In this document: positions 43,558 through 53,467 of the stretch, one piece after another
Position numbering within the stretch: position 1 is the stretch's first letter
Layout of the letters: each line of letters opens with the position of its first letter
Assembly (NCBI RefSeq): GCF_003576245.1
Contig: NZ_QWGA01000003.1
Coordinates: 186,001-250,000 of the forward strand
Origin: Henriciella algicola
GTDB lineage: Bacteria; Pseudomonadota; Alphaproteobacteria; Caulobacterales; Hyphomonadaceae
Reading direction: 5' to 3'
DNA: 64,000 bases
Notes under the pieces: model-generated
What the model saw: the letters and a program-made list of their open reading frames with translations, nothing else
Told to the model about the DNA's origin: nothing
The model's database searches: none
Translations under genes and position numbers: made by a program

Positions 43558-45078
43558 ATGGCCGATAATAGCAAGAAGCTGACAACGACGTCCGGTGCCC
43601 CGTGGCCGAACAACCAGGATTCCCTGACTGCCGGTGAGCGCGGCCCCCTGCTGATGCAGGACTACCAGCTCATCGAAAAACTCGCCCACCAGAACCGGGA
43701 GCGTATCCCGGAGCGGACCGTCCACGCCAAAGGCTGGGGCGCGCATGGTGAGCTCGTCATCACCGAAGACATCTCGAAATATACCAAGGCCAAAGTGCTG
43801 CAGAAGGGGGCCAAATCCCCACTCATCGCGCGTTTCTCAACCGTTGCTGGTGAGCGCGGCGCCGCTGACCATGAGCGCGACGTGCGCGGCTTCTCGCTCA
43901 AGATCTACACCGAGGAAGGCAACTGGGACATGGTCGGCAACAATACGCCGGTCTTCTTTGTGCGTGACCCGTACAAGTTTCCGGACTTCATCCACACGCA
44001 GAAGCGTCACCCGAAGACCAATATGCGCTCCCCGACCGCCATGTGGGACTTCTGGTCGCTCAGCCCGGAGAGCCTGCATCAGGTTACCATCCTGATGTCG
44101 GACCGCGGCCTGCCAACGAGCCCGATGCACATGAACGGCTATGGCTCGCACACTTTCTCGCTCTGGAATGATGAGGGCGAGCGGTTCTGGGTGAAGTTCC
44201 ACTTCAAGACTGAACAGGGCCACGAGCACTATACCAATGACGAGGCCGAAGAGGTCACCGGCAAGACCCGCGAAGGTTATCAGGAGCGGCTCTTCAACGC
44301 GATCGAAGACGGCAAATTCCCGCGCTGGAAATTCCAGATCCAGATCATGCCAGAGCTTGAAGCCGAACAGTGCGACTTCAACCCGTTCGACCTCACCAAG
44401 GTCTGGCCGCACGCCGATTATCCACCAATCGATGTTGGCCATTTCGAGCTGAACCGGAACCCGGAGAACTATTTCGCCGAGATCGAGAACGTCGCCTTCT
44501 CGCCGTCGAACATCGTCCCCGGCATTTCGTGGAGCCCTGACCGGATGCTTCAGGCGCGGATCTTCTCCTACGCTGACGCGCACCGCTATCGCCTCGGCAC
44601 GCACTATGACCAGATCCCGGTCAATCGCCCGAAATGCCCGGTCCATCACTACCACAAGGATGGTGAGATGAACGTCTATGGCGGCATCAAGACGGGCGAT
44701 CCGAACGCCTATTATGAGCCGAACTCCTTCAAGGGGCCGGTCGAAGTGCCAGAGGCTCAGGAGCCGCCGCTTCGCATTAGCGGAGATGCCGACCGGTACA
44801 ACCACCGCAAGGAAGACGACTATTCACAGGTGCGCGTCCTTTTCGAGAAAGTGCTCGAGGATGACGAGAAGGAGCGCCTGTTCATGAACATCGCCGGCAC
44901 TTGGGGCGCTGTGCCCGAAGAAATCTGCGAGCGTCAGCTGGCAGAGTTCAAGAAGGTCCATCCTGACTATGAAGCCGGTGTCCGCAAGGCCTGGGAAAAG
45001 GTGAAAGCGGACGGCGACTACAAGCCGAACGCAGCGCCGGTCACTGACAAGACCCCGCAAACCGTCCCGGCCGAATAA
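43558..45078 (+). CDS. Monofunctional haem catalase
   Basis: A 506-residue small-subunit catalase that breaks down hydrogen peroxide. Active-site His56 is in [16 protein letters not shown] and Asn129 in [12 protein letters not shown], and the haem-ligand Tyr339 is in [17 protein letters not shown] 43558 follows AAAAGGAG. The frame is open back to 43411, but those residues do not resemble a catalase. It is cytoplasmic, with no signal peptide. The 235-base region before it holds no gene; I looked for an OxyR-type repeat and found no convincing one. Confidence 0.96.
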   Translation: MADNSKKLTTTSGAPWPNNQDSLTAGERGPLLMQDYQLIEKLAHQNRERIPERTVHAKGWGAHGELVITEDISKYTKAKVLQKGAKSPLIARFSTVAGERGAADHERDVRGFSLKIYTEEGNWDMVGNNTPVFFVRDPYKFPDFIHTQKRHPKTNMRSPTAMWDFWSLSPESLHQVTILMSDRGLPTSPMHMNGYGSHTFSLWNDEGERFWVKFHFKTEQGHEHYTNDEAEEVTGKTREGYQERLFNAIEDGKFPRWKFQIQIMPELEAEQCDFNPFDLTKVWPHADYPPIDVGHFELNRNPENYFAEIENVAFSPSNIVPGISWSPDRMLQARIFSYADAHRYRLGTHYDQIPVNRPKCPVHHYHKDGEMNVYGGIKTGDPNAYYEPNSFKGPVEVPEAQEPPLRISGDADRYNHRKEDDYSQVRVLFEKVLEDDEKERLFMNIAGTWGAVPEEICERQLAEFKKVHPDYEAGVRKAWEKVKADGDYKPNAAPVTDKTPQTVPAE

Positions 45079-45191
45079 CGGCTGATCCTGCATCCAGCTT
45101 GTCGGCGGGCGGCGTATCTGGCACTTGCCAATATATGCCGCCCGTCTTCACATGAGAGCGAGCATGCTTTGAGGAGCGCGAAGACACCGCC

Positions 45192-45554
45192 ATGATGATC
45201 GCCCGCTTCCTCGGATTTATACTGCTGGGTCTTGGCGCGATCGGCATCTTCCTGCCCGTCTGGCCCACAACTGTATTCTGGATCGGCGCGGCGCTCTGCT
45301 TTGCCCGCTCCAGCCCCGCCATGCGCGACTGGATCTATGGGCGGCCGGGCTTTGGCCCGCCTATCCGCGACTTCATTGAAGATGGCACACTTTCGCGCAA
45401 GTCGAAGTCAGGTGCCCTCGTCGGCATGACGCTGGCTGGCGGTATCTCGACCGCTTTCCTCTGGGGCCGATGGACGTGGCTTGCCGCCGCGCTCGTTCTC
45501 ATCGCCTGCGGCATGGCTTATGTAGCCACCCGCCCATCCGATCCGCCTGCCTGA
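45192..45554 (+). CDS. YbaN family (DUF454) small membrane protein
   Basis: A 120-residue inner-membrane protein with three hydrophobic helices. It opens with LGFILLGLGAIGIFLPVWPTT, the DUF454 signature (GxxLPxLPTTxF), and continues with FWIGAALCFARSSP and a loop of RPGFGPPIRDF. The function of the family is unknown. Its last 37 bases overlap the end of the HNH gene on the other strand. Confidence 0.88.
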   Translation: MMIARFLGFILLGLGAIGIFLPVWPTTVFWIGAALCFARSSPAMRDWIYGRPGFGPPIRDFIEDGTLSRKSKSGALVGMTLAGGISTAFLWGRWTWLAAALVLIACGMAYVATRPSDPPA

Positions 45555-45799
45555 CGCTTGCCCTTGCGCTTGTTACAGACCGCATGGGCCAGCTGGAGAT
45601 TTTCCAGCCTGTCAGGCCCACCGCCTGCCTTCGGAATGATGTGATCGAAGGTGGGACGCTGCTTCTTCCAGATGCTGGCATGCGCCACATCAAACCGGAC
45701 ACGCGGCATGGCCTTGCCGCAAAGGGCACACTGACCATCCTGCGCTTTCCAAAGCTGATCGAAGTGATCACGGCTCAGCGGACGAAGTTCAGCCGTCAT
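45518..45799 (-). CDS. Small HNH endonuclease-like protein
   Basis: A 93-residue protein that is essentially one HNH domain. Zinc-binding cysteines are in CALCGK and the final HAVCNKRKGK; the catalytic strand is PTFDHIIPKAGGG (Asp-His), and the third residue is the Asn in ENLQLAH. There is no fused specificity domain, so the DNA target is unknown; many such small HNH genes are free-standing and of unclear use. It overlaps the upstream small membrane protein gene by 11 bases. Confidence 0.85.
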   Translation of the reverse strand: MTAELRPLSRDHFDQLWKAQDGQCALCGKAMPRVRFDVAHASIWKKQRPTFDHIIPKAGGGPDRLENLQLAHAVCNKRKGKRQAGGSDGRVAT

Positions 45800-45971
45800 C
45801 GCTCGTCTTGCGCTTCGCCAGCAGCAGCAGGAGCGAGATTACCGCACCGATGATCGCAACGCCTGCGACGACGACAAACGCAATACTCGCTGCCACCATG
45901 ACGATGACCGCGATGACGGTCAGCATGAAGACCACACCGGCCCAGCCCAGAAATGTTTTCGGCTTTTGCAT
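45789..45971 (-). CDS. Small 60-residue membrane protein, unknown function
   Basis: A 60-residue protein that is almost all hydrophobic: a first helix at residues 8-33 and a second at 35-53 (FVVVAGVAIIGAVISLLLLL), then a charged KRKTSDDG tail. It overlaps the HNH gene by 11 bases and precedes it on the same strand, so the two are probably cotranslated. The length and amino acid make-up support a real gene, but no family is recognised. Confidence 0.6.
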   Translation of the reverse strand: MQKPKTFLGWAGVVFMLTVIAVIVMVAASIAFVVVAGVAIIGAVISLLLLLAKRKTSDDG

Positions 45972-46059
45972 GGTCCTGTCTCTCCTGCTCGCTTGCCAGC
46001 TTCTATAACGGCTTTGCCGCCCGCTGGTTCATGGCACACCTCAACAGGTCAAAGCCCGC

Positions 46060-46944
46060 CTAGAGACCAGACGGAAGCGCCCAGCCGCGGCGATAGCAGG
46101 CTGCGATGACCGTATTGCGCAGCAGACAGGCAATCGTCATCGGGCCGACACCGCCCGGCACTGGCGTGATATGGCCAGCGACTTTCTCGCAGTCGCCAAA
46201 GTCCGCATCGCCAACGAGGCGCGTCTTGCCTTCGCCCTTCTCAGGCGCATCGATCCGGTTGATGCCGACATCAATCAGCACAGCACCCGGCTTCACCCAG
46301 TCGCCCTTCACCATTTCAGGCCGCCCGACCGCAGGCACAAGGATGTCCGCCGTCCGGCACAGCGCAGCGAGGTCCTTGGTGCGTGAATGCGCGATCGTCA
46401 CCGTGCAGTTCTCTGCAAGGAAGAGAAGCGCGGCAGGCTTGCCCACCAGAATGGAGCGGCCAATCACGACGACATTCTTGCCGGAAAGATCGTCCCCCAG
46501 AACCGACTTGGCGAGGATGACACAGCCCGTCGGCGTACATGGACGAAGACCATCCTTGCCAAGGACCAGCCGCCCGGCGCTCGCCTCTGTCAGACCATCG
46601 ACATCCTTTGCTGGCGCGATGCATTCGATAGCGCGCTGCTCATCGAGGCCCTTGGGCAGTGGCAGCTGGAGCAGGATCCCGTCCACCTCATCATCACCGT
46701 TCAGACGGGAGATAAGCGCTTCGACCTCATCCTGGCTCGCGTCGACTGGCAGATGATGGTGCAGCGAGCGCATGCCAGCCTCTTCGGTCTGGCGCACCTT
46801 GTTTCGCACATAGACCTGGCTTGCAGGGTCCTCGCCGACGAGCACGACAGCCAGTGTCGGCTGACCCGGAAGCGTTTTGACCGCTTCGCCCACTTTCGCG
46901 CGCACATCTGCGGCGACCTGTTTGCCATCGATACGTTCAGCCAT
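46060..46944 (-). CDS. folD: Bifunctional methylenetetrahydrofolate dehydrogenase/methenyltetrahydrofolate cyclohydrolase
   Basis: A 294-residue enzyme that interconverts methylene-, methenyl- and 10-formyl-tetrahydrofolate, using NADP. The catalytic lysine is Lys49 in [24 protein letters not shown] and [16 protein letters not shown] are family signatures, and the dinucleotide site is [16 protein letters not shown]. It receives the one-carbon unit made by the glycine cleavage operon. Its start overlaps the end of the YggU-like gene by eight bases, so it is third in the yggT-yggU-folD transcription unit. Confidence 0.97.
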   Translation of the reverse strand: MAERIDGKQVAADVRAKVGEAVKTLPGQPTLAVVLVGEDPASQVYVRNKVRQTEEAGMRSLHHHLPVDASQDEVEALISRLNGDDEVDGILLQLPLPKGLDEQRAIECIAPAKDVDGLTEASAGRLVLGKDGLRPCTPTGCVILAKSVLGDDLSGKNVVVIGRSILVGKPAALLFLAENCTVTIAHSRTKDLAALCRTADILVPAVGRPEMVKGDWVKPGAVLIDVGINRIDAPEKGEGKTRLVGDADFGDCEKVAGHITPVPGGVGPMTIACLLRNTVIAACYRRGWALPSGL

Positions 46945-47224
46945 CGCCCATCCACTCCTCGATCTGGCGCGCTGCCGCGCTGCCGTTTTCGGTCTCGATG
47001 TCCACGCCTTTAGTGCGGCTCGCCTGCCCGGTCACCACCTTTACGGCAGATTTCGGCAGGCCCAGCGCCTTGGCGAGCAGCGCCTCGACAGCGACGTTCG
47101 CCTTGCCCTTTTCAGGCACCGCGCGCACGCGGACTTTCAGGCTTGGTCGCCCGTCAGCGTCATGGGTCAGGTCTTCGATACGGTCAGCCGACGCATTCGG
47201 CGTTACCCGGACCGAAAGACGCAT
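46937..47224 (-). CDS. YggU/DUF167 family protein
   Basis: A 95-residue protein of the DUF167 family: [13 protein letters not shown], the central [18 protein letters not shown] (family mark AxPxxGKAN) and [15 protein letters not shown]. The function is unknown in all organisms. It commonly follows a yggT-type gene, as here, with an ATGA overlap, and precedes folD. Confidence 0.93.
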   Translation of the reverse strand: MRLSVRVTPNASADRIEDLTHDADGRPSLKVRVRAVPEKGKANVAVEALLAKALGLPKSAVKVVTGQASRTKGVDIETENGSAAARQIEEWMGDG

Positions 47225-47532
47225 TAGCCCGGCATCGCAATGAGCAGCTGCGGGAACAGCCAGTCGCGGAAGAACAGGATCAGCAGCGCCAGAATAAACA
47301 CTGAAAGGTCCAGCTGACCGAGTGGCGGGATCGTATTTCGGATCGGGCGCAGCAGGGGCTCAAGCACCGATTCCAGCGTGGAATAGACCTGACGGGCGAT
47401 CTGACCGTAAGGCGAAAGCACGTTGAACATGAACAGCCAGCTCATGATCACATAAGCAAACAGCGCAAACAGGATCAGCGTCAGGATCGGGTAAACGAAG
47501 TACTGGTATAGCGCGAAAGCGAGTTCCTGCAC
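47224..47532 (-). CDS. YggT family membrane protein
   Basis: A 102-residue inner-membrane protein with two hydrophobic regions: YPILTLILFALFAYVIMSW and LSVFILALLILFFRDWLF. The conserved loop LEPLLRPIRNTIPPLGQLDLS between them is the YggT mark (PxxRxxPxxGxxDxS). GTG 47532 is chosen, with GGAGGAG about nine bases upstream; TTG 47550 would lie ahead of that site. Members affect osmotic tolerance or cell division in some bacteria. It starts the yggT-yggU-folD unit. Confidence 0.9.
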   Translation of the reverse strand: MQELAFALYQYFVYPILTLILFALFAYVIMSWLFMFNVLSPYGQIARQVYSTLESVLEPLLRPIRNTIPPLGQLDLSVFILALLILFFRDWLFPQLLIAMPG

Positions 47533-47699
47533 GGGTCTGATCTCCTCCAATTGAGACGCCTGACTAAGCTGAATGCGCTGCTCACTGCAACTCGAAAGCT
47601 GCGCAGGTTCACTCTGGGGAAGGCCCGCTTTTTCGAGAAGCTTGCTTGCCGCGGGCGGGAAACGCTTCCATCTTCAACCTGCGCACGAAGTGGGGGCAC

Positions 47700-48920
47700 A
47701 TGCTGCATCAGGGCGAAATCGAACAACCTTTGCGACCGCTAAGCGGATGGCAGAAAGGCATCATCGCATTCGCCAACGTGGCCATGGGCGCCGGCATGAC
47801 GATCAATTTCGTCGTGGTCGCGCCGCTCGCGCGGGAAGCTGGCCTCACAGAAATTCAGGTTGCGGGCATCCTCACCTTCTCAGCCGCAATTTACGCGCTG
47901 ATGATCCCGCAATGGGGCCGCTGGGCCGACAGGTTCGGGCGCAAGCGCGTCATGGTCTTCTCCCTCATGGCGATGGCGGGAACGAACACGCTTTTCGTGC
48001 TTGCGCTCAAGGCCGCCCTGGCCGGGCTGGTGACAGGGCTATCGACCTTCTTCCTGCTCGCCTTCATGCGTCTCTGGTTTGGCCTCCTCTCGCCCGGACT
48101 GCAGCCAGCTGCCATGGCCGCCATGACGGATGCGACCACACCTGCCACCCGCGCTGGCGGGCTCGGCATGCTTAGCGCAGGCATGGCGCTCGGCTCCATT
48201 CTCGGGCCTGCAGGCTCCAGCGTTCTCGCCAAGTTGGGCGCGCTCGCCCCGATCTGGGGCTCCATCATCTTCTGCGCGGCAGCAGGCGTCATCATCGCTT
48301 TCGCCCTGCCCAAGTCACGCGGACACCGCGACAGCAGCCGCCCAGAACCGCTGCGCATTCGCGACCCGCGCGTCTTCCCGCACCTTGCTTTCCTGCTCTG
48401 CTACTTCATCGCCGTCGGTGCCATTCAACAGACACTTGCTTGGCTTATGGAAGACCGGTTCAACACGGCGCAGGCGGACACCGTGCAGGCCGTGGGGATC
48501 GTTTTTTCCTGCATGGCGGTGATGATGATCATCATCCAGTTCGGCTATGTGCAGCGCCTCAATCCCTCGCCGCGCAAAATCCTCCCGATTGGTCTCGCCC
48601 TGATTGGTGCAGGCTATATCGGCGCAGCGCTATTGAACGACTTCGCCGCGATGTGCGCCGCCTTCTGCATGGTTGGCGCTGGTTCTGCCATGGCTGTACC
48701 CGCGGCTAACGCGCTTGGCAGTCTTTCGGTCGAGCGCCACGAACAGGGCAAGGCCGCCGCCCTTCTTTCGGCCGCGCCGCCATCTGGTTTCATCTTCGGC
48801 CCGCTCCTCGGCGCGGCTCTCTATACGCTCGACAGCCGCCTGCCGCTCTTCGTCAGCGCGGCGATGATGCTCTCCCTGCTCGGCTACCGGCTGGTCCGCG
48901 AAACACGGCGCGCGGCCTGA
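47700..48920 (+). CDS. Major facilitator superfamily transporter
   Basis: A 406-residue inner-membrane transporter with twelve predicted helices. The MFS loop 2-3 signature is in GRWADRFGRKRVMVF, and helix 5 has GMALGSILGPAGSS as in drug/proton antiporters. The N-terminus is short and polar. ATG 47700 follows GTGGGGG. It is divergent from yggT. The substrate is unknown; a drug or metabolite exporter is the likeliest guess from the helix 5 motif. Confidence 0.88.
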   Translation: MLHQGEIEQPLRPLSGWQKGIIAFANVAMGAGMTINFVVVAPLAREAGLTEIQVAGILTFSAAIYALMIPQWGRWADRFGRKRVMVFSLMAMAGTNTLFVLALKAALAGLVTGLSTFFLLAFMRLWFGLLSPGLQPAAMAAMTDATTPATRAGGLGMLSAGMALGSILGPAGSSVLAKLGALAPIWGSIIFCAAAGVIIAFALPKSRGHRDSSRPEPLRIRDPRVFPHLAFLLCYFIAVGAIQQTLAWLMEDRFNTAQADTVQAVGIVFSCMAVMMIIIQFGYVQRLNPSPRKILPIGLALIGAGYIGAALLNDFAAMCAAFCMVGAGSAMAVPAANALGSLSVERHEQGKAAALLSAAPPSGFIFGPLLGAALYTLDSRLPLFVSAAMMLSLLGYRLVRETRRAA

Positions 48921-49014
48921 GCAACCGCCCGCCTCTGTCCGGCGTTCATTGGCGGGGGCTTGCCGATCAAGCGTGTTCGGCTAGCTCCATCACAAAGCGA
49001 TGGAGGCTGATCGA

Positions 49015-49554
49015 ATGAAACTGAACCTGAAACTGCTGGCGGGTTGCGCCACGGCGATTGCGCTGGCGGCCTGCGGCGGTCCTGAAACCGTCGATGAAAC
49101 GCCAGCTGCAGAAGACCCGATCGAAAGCGAAGGCTCGCTCACTGAAGACCCTGAAATTGGCATGGACGAAGCGCCGGGCGGCGACATGGATATGAGCATG
49201 TCTGATGCCGACGCCGACGTGGGCAATGAGACGCTGTCGGCCCTCGAAGGTGACTGGGTATCCGGCGATGACAATCTCTCTGAGATGTCAATCCTCGATG
49301 GCACCGTAACGATGATGTATGACGGAGAGGTACTGAGCACCGAGACGCTCCAGGCCGTCGACAGCTGCCCGGACGCCGTCGGCGAGACCAGCGACATGCA
49401 GCTCATCACGATGACATCGGCAGAAGGTAACGAAACGCTCTGCTACGGCATCATCGCGCTGACCGAGGCAGAGCTGCAGCTCACCTCATATCCGCGCGGC
49501 AACACGCTCACCTATATCCGCATGCCAGCGGTCACCGAAAGCGACGCGCAATAG
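49015..49554 (+). CDS. Lipoprotein of unknown function with acidic Met-rich segment
   Basis: A 179-residue lipoprotein: signal ending AIALAACGG, then an acidic linker rich in Asp, Glu and Met (residues 25-80, including APGGDMDMSMSDADADVG). A C-terminal beta-rich domain follows (about 80-179) with LEGDWVSGDDNLSEMSILDG and a cysteine pair (SCPDAV, TLCYGI), somewhat like a small lipocalin or META-type barrel. No family is recognised. ATG 49015 follows ATGGAGG. Confidence 0.75.
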   Translation: MKLNLKLLAGCATAIALAACGGPETVDETPAAEDPIESEGSLTEDPEIGMDEAPGGDMDMSMSDADADVGNETLSALEGDWVSGDDNLSEMSILDGTVTMMYDGEVLSTETLQAVDSCPDAVGETSDMQLITMTSAEGNETLCYGIIALTEAELQLTSYPRGNTLTYIRMPAVTESDAQ

Positions 49555-49578
49555 GCACGCAGCCACGACAAAAAGACT

Positions 49579-49611
49579 GGGCCGGAGGCGGGCAAGCCTC
49601 CGGCCCTTTTT
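49579..49611. terminator. Bidirectional intrinsic terminator
   Basis: The stem GGGCCGGAGG / CCTCCGGCCC (49579-49588 and 49597-49606) is followed by five T and preceded by an A-rich stretch. It lies 24 bases after the lipoprotein gene and directly beside the stop of the convergent VOC gene, so it serves both. Confidence 0.93.
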
Positions 49612-49986
49612 CTACGCGCCGGTGGTAAAGGCGTTGAGCTTGTTGCCATCCGGGTCGCGGAAATAGGCGGCGTAAAAGCCATCTTCACCGCGCGGCCCCG
49701 GCGCCCCTTCATCGCTGCCACCATTGGCAAGCGCGATCTCATAGAGCTTATCCACCTGCGCGCGGTCCTTGGCCTGCAGCGCGACCATGGTGCCATTGCC
49801 AACGCTTGCCGGTTTGCCATCGAACGGCTTGGTCGCCGCGATGCCAGCAGGCCCATCCCAAGCACCCCAGGCGATGAATGTCTCGAAGTCCATCATCCGC
49901 CCGGTGCCCATCTCGGCGGCTATGGCGTCATAGAATTTCGCCGCGCGCTGGATGTCATTCGTGCCAAAGGTCACATAACCGATCAT
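49612..49986 (-). CDS. VOC superfamily (glyoxalase-like) protein
   Basis: A 124-residue protein with a vicinal-oxygen-chelate fold: GYVTFGTNDIQRAAKFYDAI at the N-terminus (typical TND..A..FYD pattern) and DGFYAAYFRDPDGNKLNAF at the C-terminus (DPDGNK mark). ATG 49986 follows GGAGGTGGGAC. The typical glyoxalase metal-binding set is incomplete by eye, so it may be a binding protein and not an enzyme. Not adjacent to the other VOC gene at 27165. Confidence 0.87.
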   Translation of the reverse strand: MIGYVTFGTNDIQRAAKFYDAIAAEMGTGRMMDFETFIAWGAWDGPAGIAATKPFDGKPASVGNGTMVALQAKDRAQVDKLYEIALANGGSDEGAPGPRGEDGFYAAYFRDPDGNKLNAFTTGA

Positions 49987-50063
49987 TGTCCCACCTCCTG
50001 TTTCGGAGCAGGAACATAACACGAACAATAAGCTTTTGGCGAGCGAAATCTGGGCCCGCTGGC

Positions 50064-50819
50064 CTAACGGAGAAAGTCGCTCCGGCAGCCGCCCTTTGCC
50101 TGGCTTGGCGTGCCAAGGAAGATGTCTTCAAAGATCAGCCGGTCGCCCTCGATTCTCGCGCGACCTTCGGTCACCATGTCTTCCGGTATCTGGTTTCCGC
50201 CTTCGACCTCAAAGCTGAACGCGCCGGTCGCAGGATCATAGTCAAAAGCTGCCCAGTAATCCTTGTAGACCTCGAACGGCGTCCAGGTGACCGTCAGGTC
50301 GCCGCCGCCGCTGAAGACCAGCTCTTTCACCGCGCTATCGGGCGGGCAAGTCTCATCATCCTGGCGCCAATAGCCTACAAGGGGGTTTTGCTCTGCACTG
50401 AAGACCTCGATCGGCCCGCCAATCGGATGACGGCCCCGATAGGTGCCCTCGACACGCACCCGCGCGCCTGCCTCGACATCCGGCGAAATGGTCAGGAACG
50501 CTGTGCCTGTCTCATCGCGCGAAAAGCTGCCAGCCTCCGCAGGAACGACGTTGAGGTCGCCGATACAGCCCGCAGGCACCGAATTGTAGCCGCCCGGCAT
50601 ATCGGTCCAGTAAGGCTGGAGGGAAATCATCTCGCCCGGTTCGGCGGACTGCGGCTCCATCCAGAAGAAGAAAACCTTGTCGCCGACCGCCGGGCAGGCC
50701 TCGCCGGTCAGCACCGCGCGCCGCGCAGCCTCTTGCGGGTCGTTAGGGCTCGCCTGACAGGCCGGTGCGCCGAAAAGGCCACCGGCCGCAAGCAGGCTGG
50801 CGAATAGTGCGTGTTTCAT
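50064..50819 (-). CDS. Exported protein of unknown function
   Basis: A 251-residue protein with a signal peptide; the end reads GGLFGAPACQASP, which could be a lipobox (Cys21) or an ordinary cleavage site. The rest is soluble and beta-rich, with four or five further cysteines (GEACPAVG, AGCIGD, ETCPPD, GGCRSD) suggesting disulfides. I recognise no domain. It stands alone between the VOC gene and the SDR gene on the same strand. Confidence 0.72.
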   Translation of the reverse strand: MKHALFASLLAAGGLFGAPACQASPNDPQEAARRAVLTGEACPAVGDKVFFFWMEPQSAEPGEMISLQPYWTDMPGGYNSVPAGCIGDLNVVPAEAGSFSRDETGTAFLTISPDVEAGARVRVEGTYRGRHPIGGPIEVFSAEQNPLVGYWRQDDETCPPDSAVKELVFSGGGDLTVTWTPFEVYKDYWAAFDYDPATGAFSFEVEGGNQIPEDMVTEGRARIEGDRLIFEDIFLGTPSQAKGGCRSDFLR

Positions 50820-50849
50820 ATGTCCCCCCACTCTCTACTCGCGGCGAGC

Positions 50850-51623
50850 TTACATCGCAGAGATGCCGCCATCCACTTTCAGCTCGATCCCCGTGACGAG
50901 CTTGCTCTCATCGGAGGCAAGATAGAGAACCGCATAGGCGATATCGTCCGGGTCACCCACCTTGCCGAGCGGGATCTGGCGGCCAAGCTTCTTCAGCGCC
51001 TCTTCCTCACCGAACATTTCCTTGGTCCGGTCGAGGATCGGCGTGTTGATGAAGACAGGGTGGACCGAGTTACAGCGGATCTGGCCGCCAGTCTTTGCGC
51101 AGTGAAGCGCAATCGACTTTGACATGTGGCGCACAGCCGCCTTGGCCGTATTGTAGGCGATATAGTTGCCGCTCGCGATGATGCCCGCGATGGACGAAAT
51201 GTTCACGATCGAGCCAAGGCCATGGTCGCGCATCAGGGGCAGCGCGTACTTACAGCCATGGAAGATCGAATCGACGTCGATCTCCTGCACCTTGCGGAAC
51301 ATCTCGTAATTCTCGTCCTCGACAGAGCCGAGCGAACCGATACCGGCATTATTGACCAGCACGTTTAGTCCGCCCATCGCGTCATGGGCTTCTTTCAGAA
51401 CAGTCTGCCAGCGCTCTGCATCGGTGACGTCATGTTGCCAGGCAAAGGCTGTGCCTTCACCAAGTTCGGCATTGATCGCGGCCGCAACCTTGTCTGCGCC
51501 GTCTCCATTGATGTCGGTCACAGTGACCTTCGCGCCCTCGCGCGCCAGCATCCATGCGGTGGCCTCGCCAAGCCCCTGCGCGCCGCCTGTAATGAATGCC
51601 TTCTTGCCTGAAACTCTGCCCAT
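50850..51623 (-). CDS. Short-chain dehydrogenase/reductase
   Basis: A 257-residue classical SDR. The coenzyme motif is ITGGAQGLGEATAWML (TGxxxGxG), with Asp in VTDIN after the second strand pointing to NAD. NNAG occurs in LVNNAGIGSLG. The catalytic residues are Ser in NISSIAG and Tyr/Lys in YIAYNTAKAAV, and the end is VDGGISAM. It resembles cyclopentanol or 3-alpha-hydroxysteroid dehydrogenase types. ATG 51623 follows GAGAGGAG; the start at 51695 gives a low-complexity leader. Confidence 0.92.
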   Translation of the reverse strand: MGRVSGKKAFITGGAQGLGEATAWMLAREGAKVTVTDINGDGADKVAAAINAELGEGTAFAWQHDVTDAERWQTVLKEAHDAMGGLNVLVNNAGIGSLGSVEDENYEMFRKVQEIDVDSIFHGCKYALPLMRDHGLGSIVNISSIAGIIASGNYIAYNTAKAAVRHMSKSIALHCAKTGGQIRCNSVHPVFINTPILDRTKEMFGEEEALKKLGRQIPLGKVGDPDDIAYAVLYLASDESKLVTGIELKVDGGISAM

Positions 51624-51796
51624 GATGCGCGCTCCTCTCGCCTTGTTCTTGTCTGTTGCAGCGGCTGCAGTCCCAGCTTCCTTGCCCTGCGTCAAGGTTC
51701 AACCACCCCAGCGCCATGGCCGCCTTCCCCACCGTGAAGCATTTTTAAATGATTTTGCGGTCTACTCACTGGCAAAAATATAAGGGGGGAAGGCGC

Positions 51797-53467
51797 GTGC
51801 CGCACCGCAACGAAATCAATCTTTCGCTGAACCAGGTCCTTGATGCCGTCGCGAGCATCGAGAACGGATTTGCCTTGCATGGTCCGAACTTCGAACTTCT
51901 CTTCGTGAACGAAACGGCCAAGCGGCACTTCCCCGAATTCTATCGTCAGCTATCGGCGGGCAAGAATCTGGACGACGCGATGCTCGCCAGCACGCGCACA
52001 ATTGTCGAAGACAGCGAGCGCTTCAGCTCGCTGGAATACTCTCGCAAGCTGGTGGAAAAAATCCGTGCCTTCAGCTCTATCGATGTGCTGACAGACGATG
52101 GTAAATCCATCAAGGCCAGCTTCTCGCCCATGCCGGACGGCAATGTTCTCTGCCTCAGCCACGACATCACCGACATTCAGGAAAACCAGCGCAAGCTGCG
52201 TCATGCCAAACGCGAGGCGCAGGCAGCCAGTGAAGCGAAGTCCGAGTTTCTTGCCTCGATGAGCCATGAAATCCGTACACCACTCAACGGCATACTCGGC
52301 ATGGCGCAGGCACTTGCCTCCCGCAAGCTCGACACCGACGAGCGCGAGATGGTTGGGGCGATCCTTGATTGCTCGAAGTCGCTGATGACGCTGCTGAACG
52401 ACATTCTGGATCTCTCAAAGATCGAGGCGGGCAAGCTCGACATCGCGCCAATCGCCGATGATTTCCGGCACAAGCTGAAACGCACCGAGCGCTTCTACCG
52501 CCCGAAGGCCGAGGAGAAGGGCCTCTTCCTGCGTGTGATTGTGGACAAGTCCGTGCCCTCCGTTCTCGAATTCGACCCCGTCCGCTTCCGCCAGTGCATC
52601 GACAACCTCGTATCCAACGCGCTCAAGTTCACCTCAGAAGGGGGCGTCATCGTCGCGGCGACCTGCGAACCAACGGACACCGAAGGCCATGTCCGGCTGA
52701 AGATCCATGTGTCCGACACTGGCATTGGGATGGATGACGGCCAGGTCGCGAGCCTGTTCGAAAATTTCCAGCAAGCCGACCGCTCAACCACCCGCATTTA
52801 CGGCGGCACGGGCCTTGGCCTTGCCATCACGCGAAAGCTTGCCCGCATGATGGGCGGCGACGTGGCGGTCGTCAGCAAACCGGGCAAGGGCTCCATCTTC
52901 ACGCTCAGCTTTGAAGCAGCGCTTCCTGAATATGAAGCCGCTCCGCAGATCCCGGAAAGCTTCAAGCCGCACGAGGTCAAGGTTCGCGACGAGCGCGTTG
53001 TCGACTTTCGCGGCAAGACCGCGCTTGTCGTCGATGACAACCGCATCAACCGCCGCGTCGCACGCCTCTTCATTGAGCCGGTCGGGCTGCACGTCCTTGA
53101 AGCATCGAGCGGCGAGGAGGCTCTTGAAGTCCTCCAGACCTCGAAGATCGACATCGTGCTACTCGACATCCACATGCCGAAGATGGACGGGCCGGAAACC
53201 CTCAAACGCCTGCGCGAGATGGGCGGCGCCTTTGAAAGCGTGCCTGTCATCGCCCTCACAGCAGATGCCATGGCCGGCGACCGCGAGCGCTATATGAAGA
53301 TAGGCATGTCGGATTATGTGTCGAAGCCGATCGATGAGCGCCAGCTTATCGCAACGATGAGCCGGTGCATGTCCGCTGCCGGGCCTGAAGTCGCTGCGCG
53401 CCGCAGCGCCGAAGATACCGAAACGCTGGGTGCCATCGACAGCTTGATCCAGCGGATGAGCGCCTAG
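51797..53467 (+). CDS. Hybrid sensor histidine kinase with PAS domain and receiver
   Basis: A 556-residue cytoplasmic kinase with no membrane segment. An N-terminal PAS-like domain (about residues 8-130) precedes a HisKA domain with phospho-His157 in [15 protein letters not shown]. HATPase_c blocks are [20 protein letters not shown] and [10 protein letters not shown], and a receiver domain follows with the phospho-acceptor Asp457 in [16 protein letters not shown] 51797 is chosen, after AAGGGGGGAAGG; a start at 51749 lies ahead of that site. No response regulator or phosphotransferase gene is beside it, so its output is unknown. Its tail overlaps the pterin dehydratase gene by four bases. Confidence 0.93.
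   Translation: MPHRNEINLSLNQVLDAVASIENGFALHGPNFELLFVNETAKRHFPEFYRQLSAGKNLDDAMLASTRTIVEDSERFSSLEYSRKLVEKIRAFSSIDVLTDDGKSIKASFSPMPDGNVLCLSHDITDIQENQRKLRHAKREAQAASEAKSEFLASMSHEIRTPLNGILGMAQALASRKLDTDEREMVGAILDCSKSLMTLLNDILDLSKIEAGKLDIAPIADDFRHKLKRTERFYRPKAEEKGLFLRVIVDKSVPSVLEFDPVRFRQCIDNLVSNALKFTSEGGVIVAATCEPTDTEGHVRLKIHVSDTGIGMDDGQVASLFENFQQADRSTTRIYGGTGLGLAITRKLARMMGGDVAVVSKPGKGSIFTLSFEAALPEYEAAPQIPESFKPHEVKVRDERVVDFRGKTALVVDDNRINRRVARLFIEPVGLHVLEASSGEEALEVLQTSKIDIVLLDIHMPKMDGPETLKRLREMGGAFESVPVIALTADAMAGDRERYMKIGMSDYVSKPIDERQLIATMSRCMSAAGPEVAARRSAEDTETLGAIDSLIQRMSA

Noticed and set aside
51755-51784. TTGCGG-N18-TATAAG before the hybrid kinase
   Set aside because: Transcription from it would start inside or beyond the ribosome-binding site of GTG 51797, so it is unlikely to be the real promoter.
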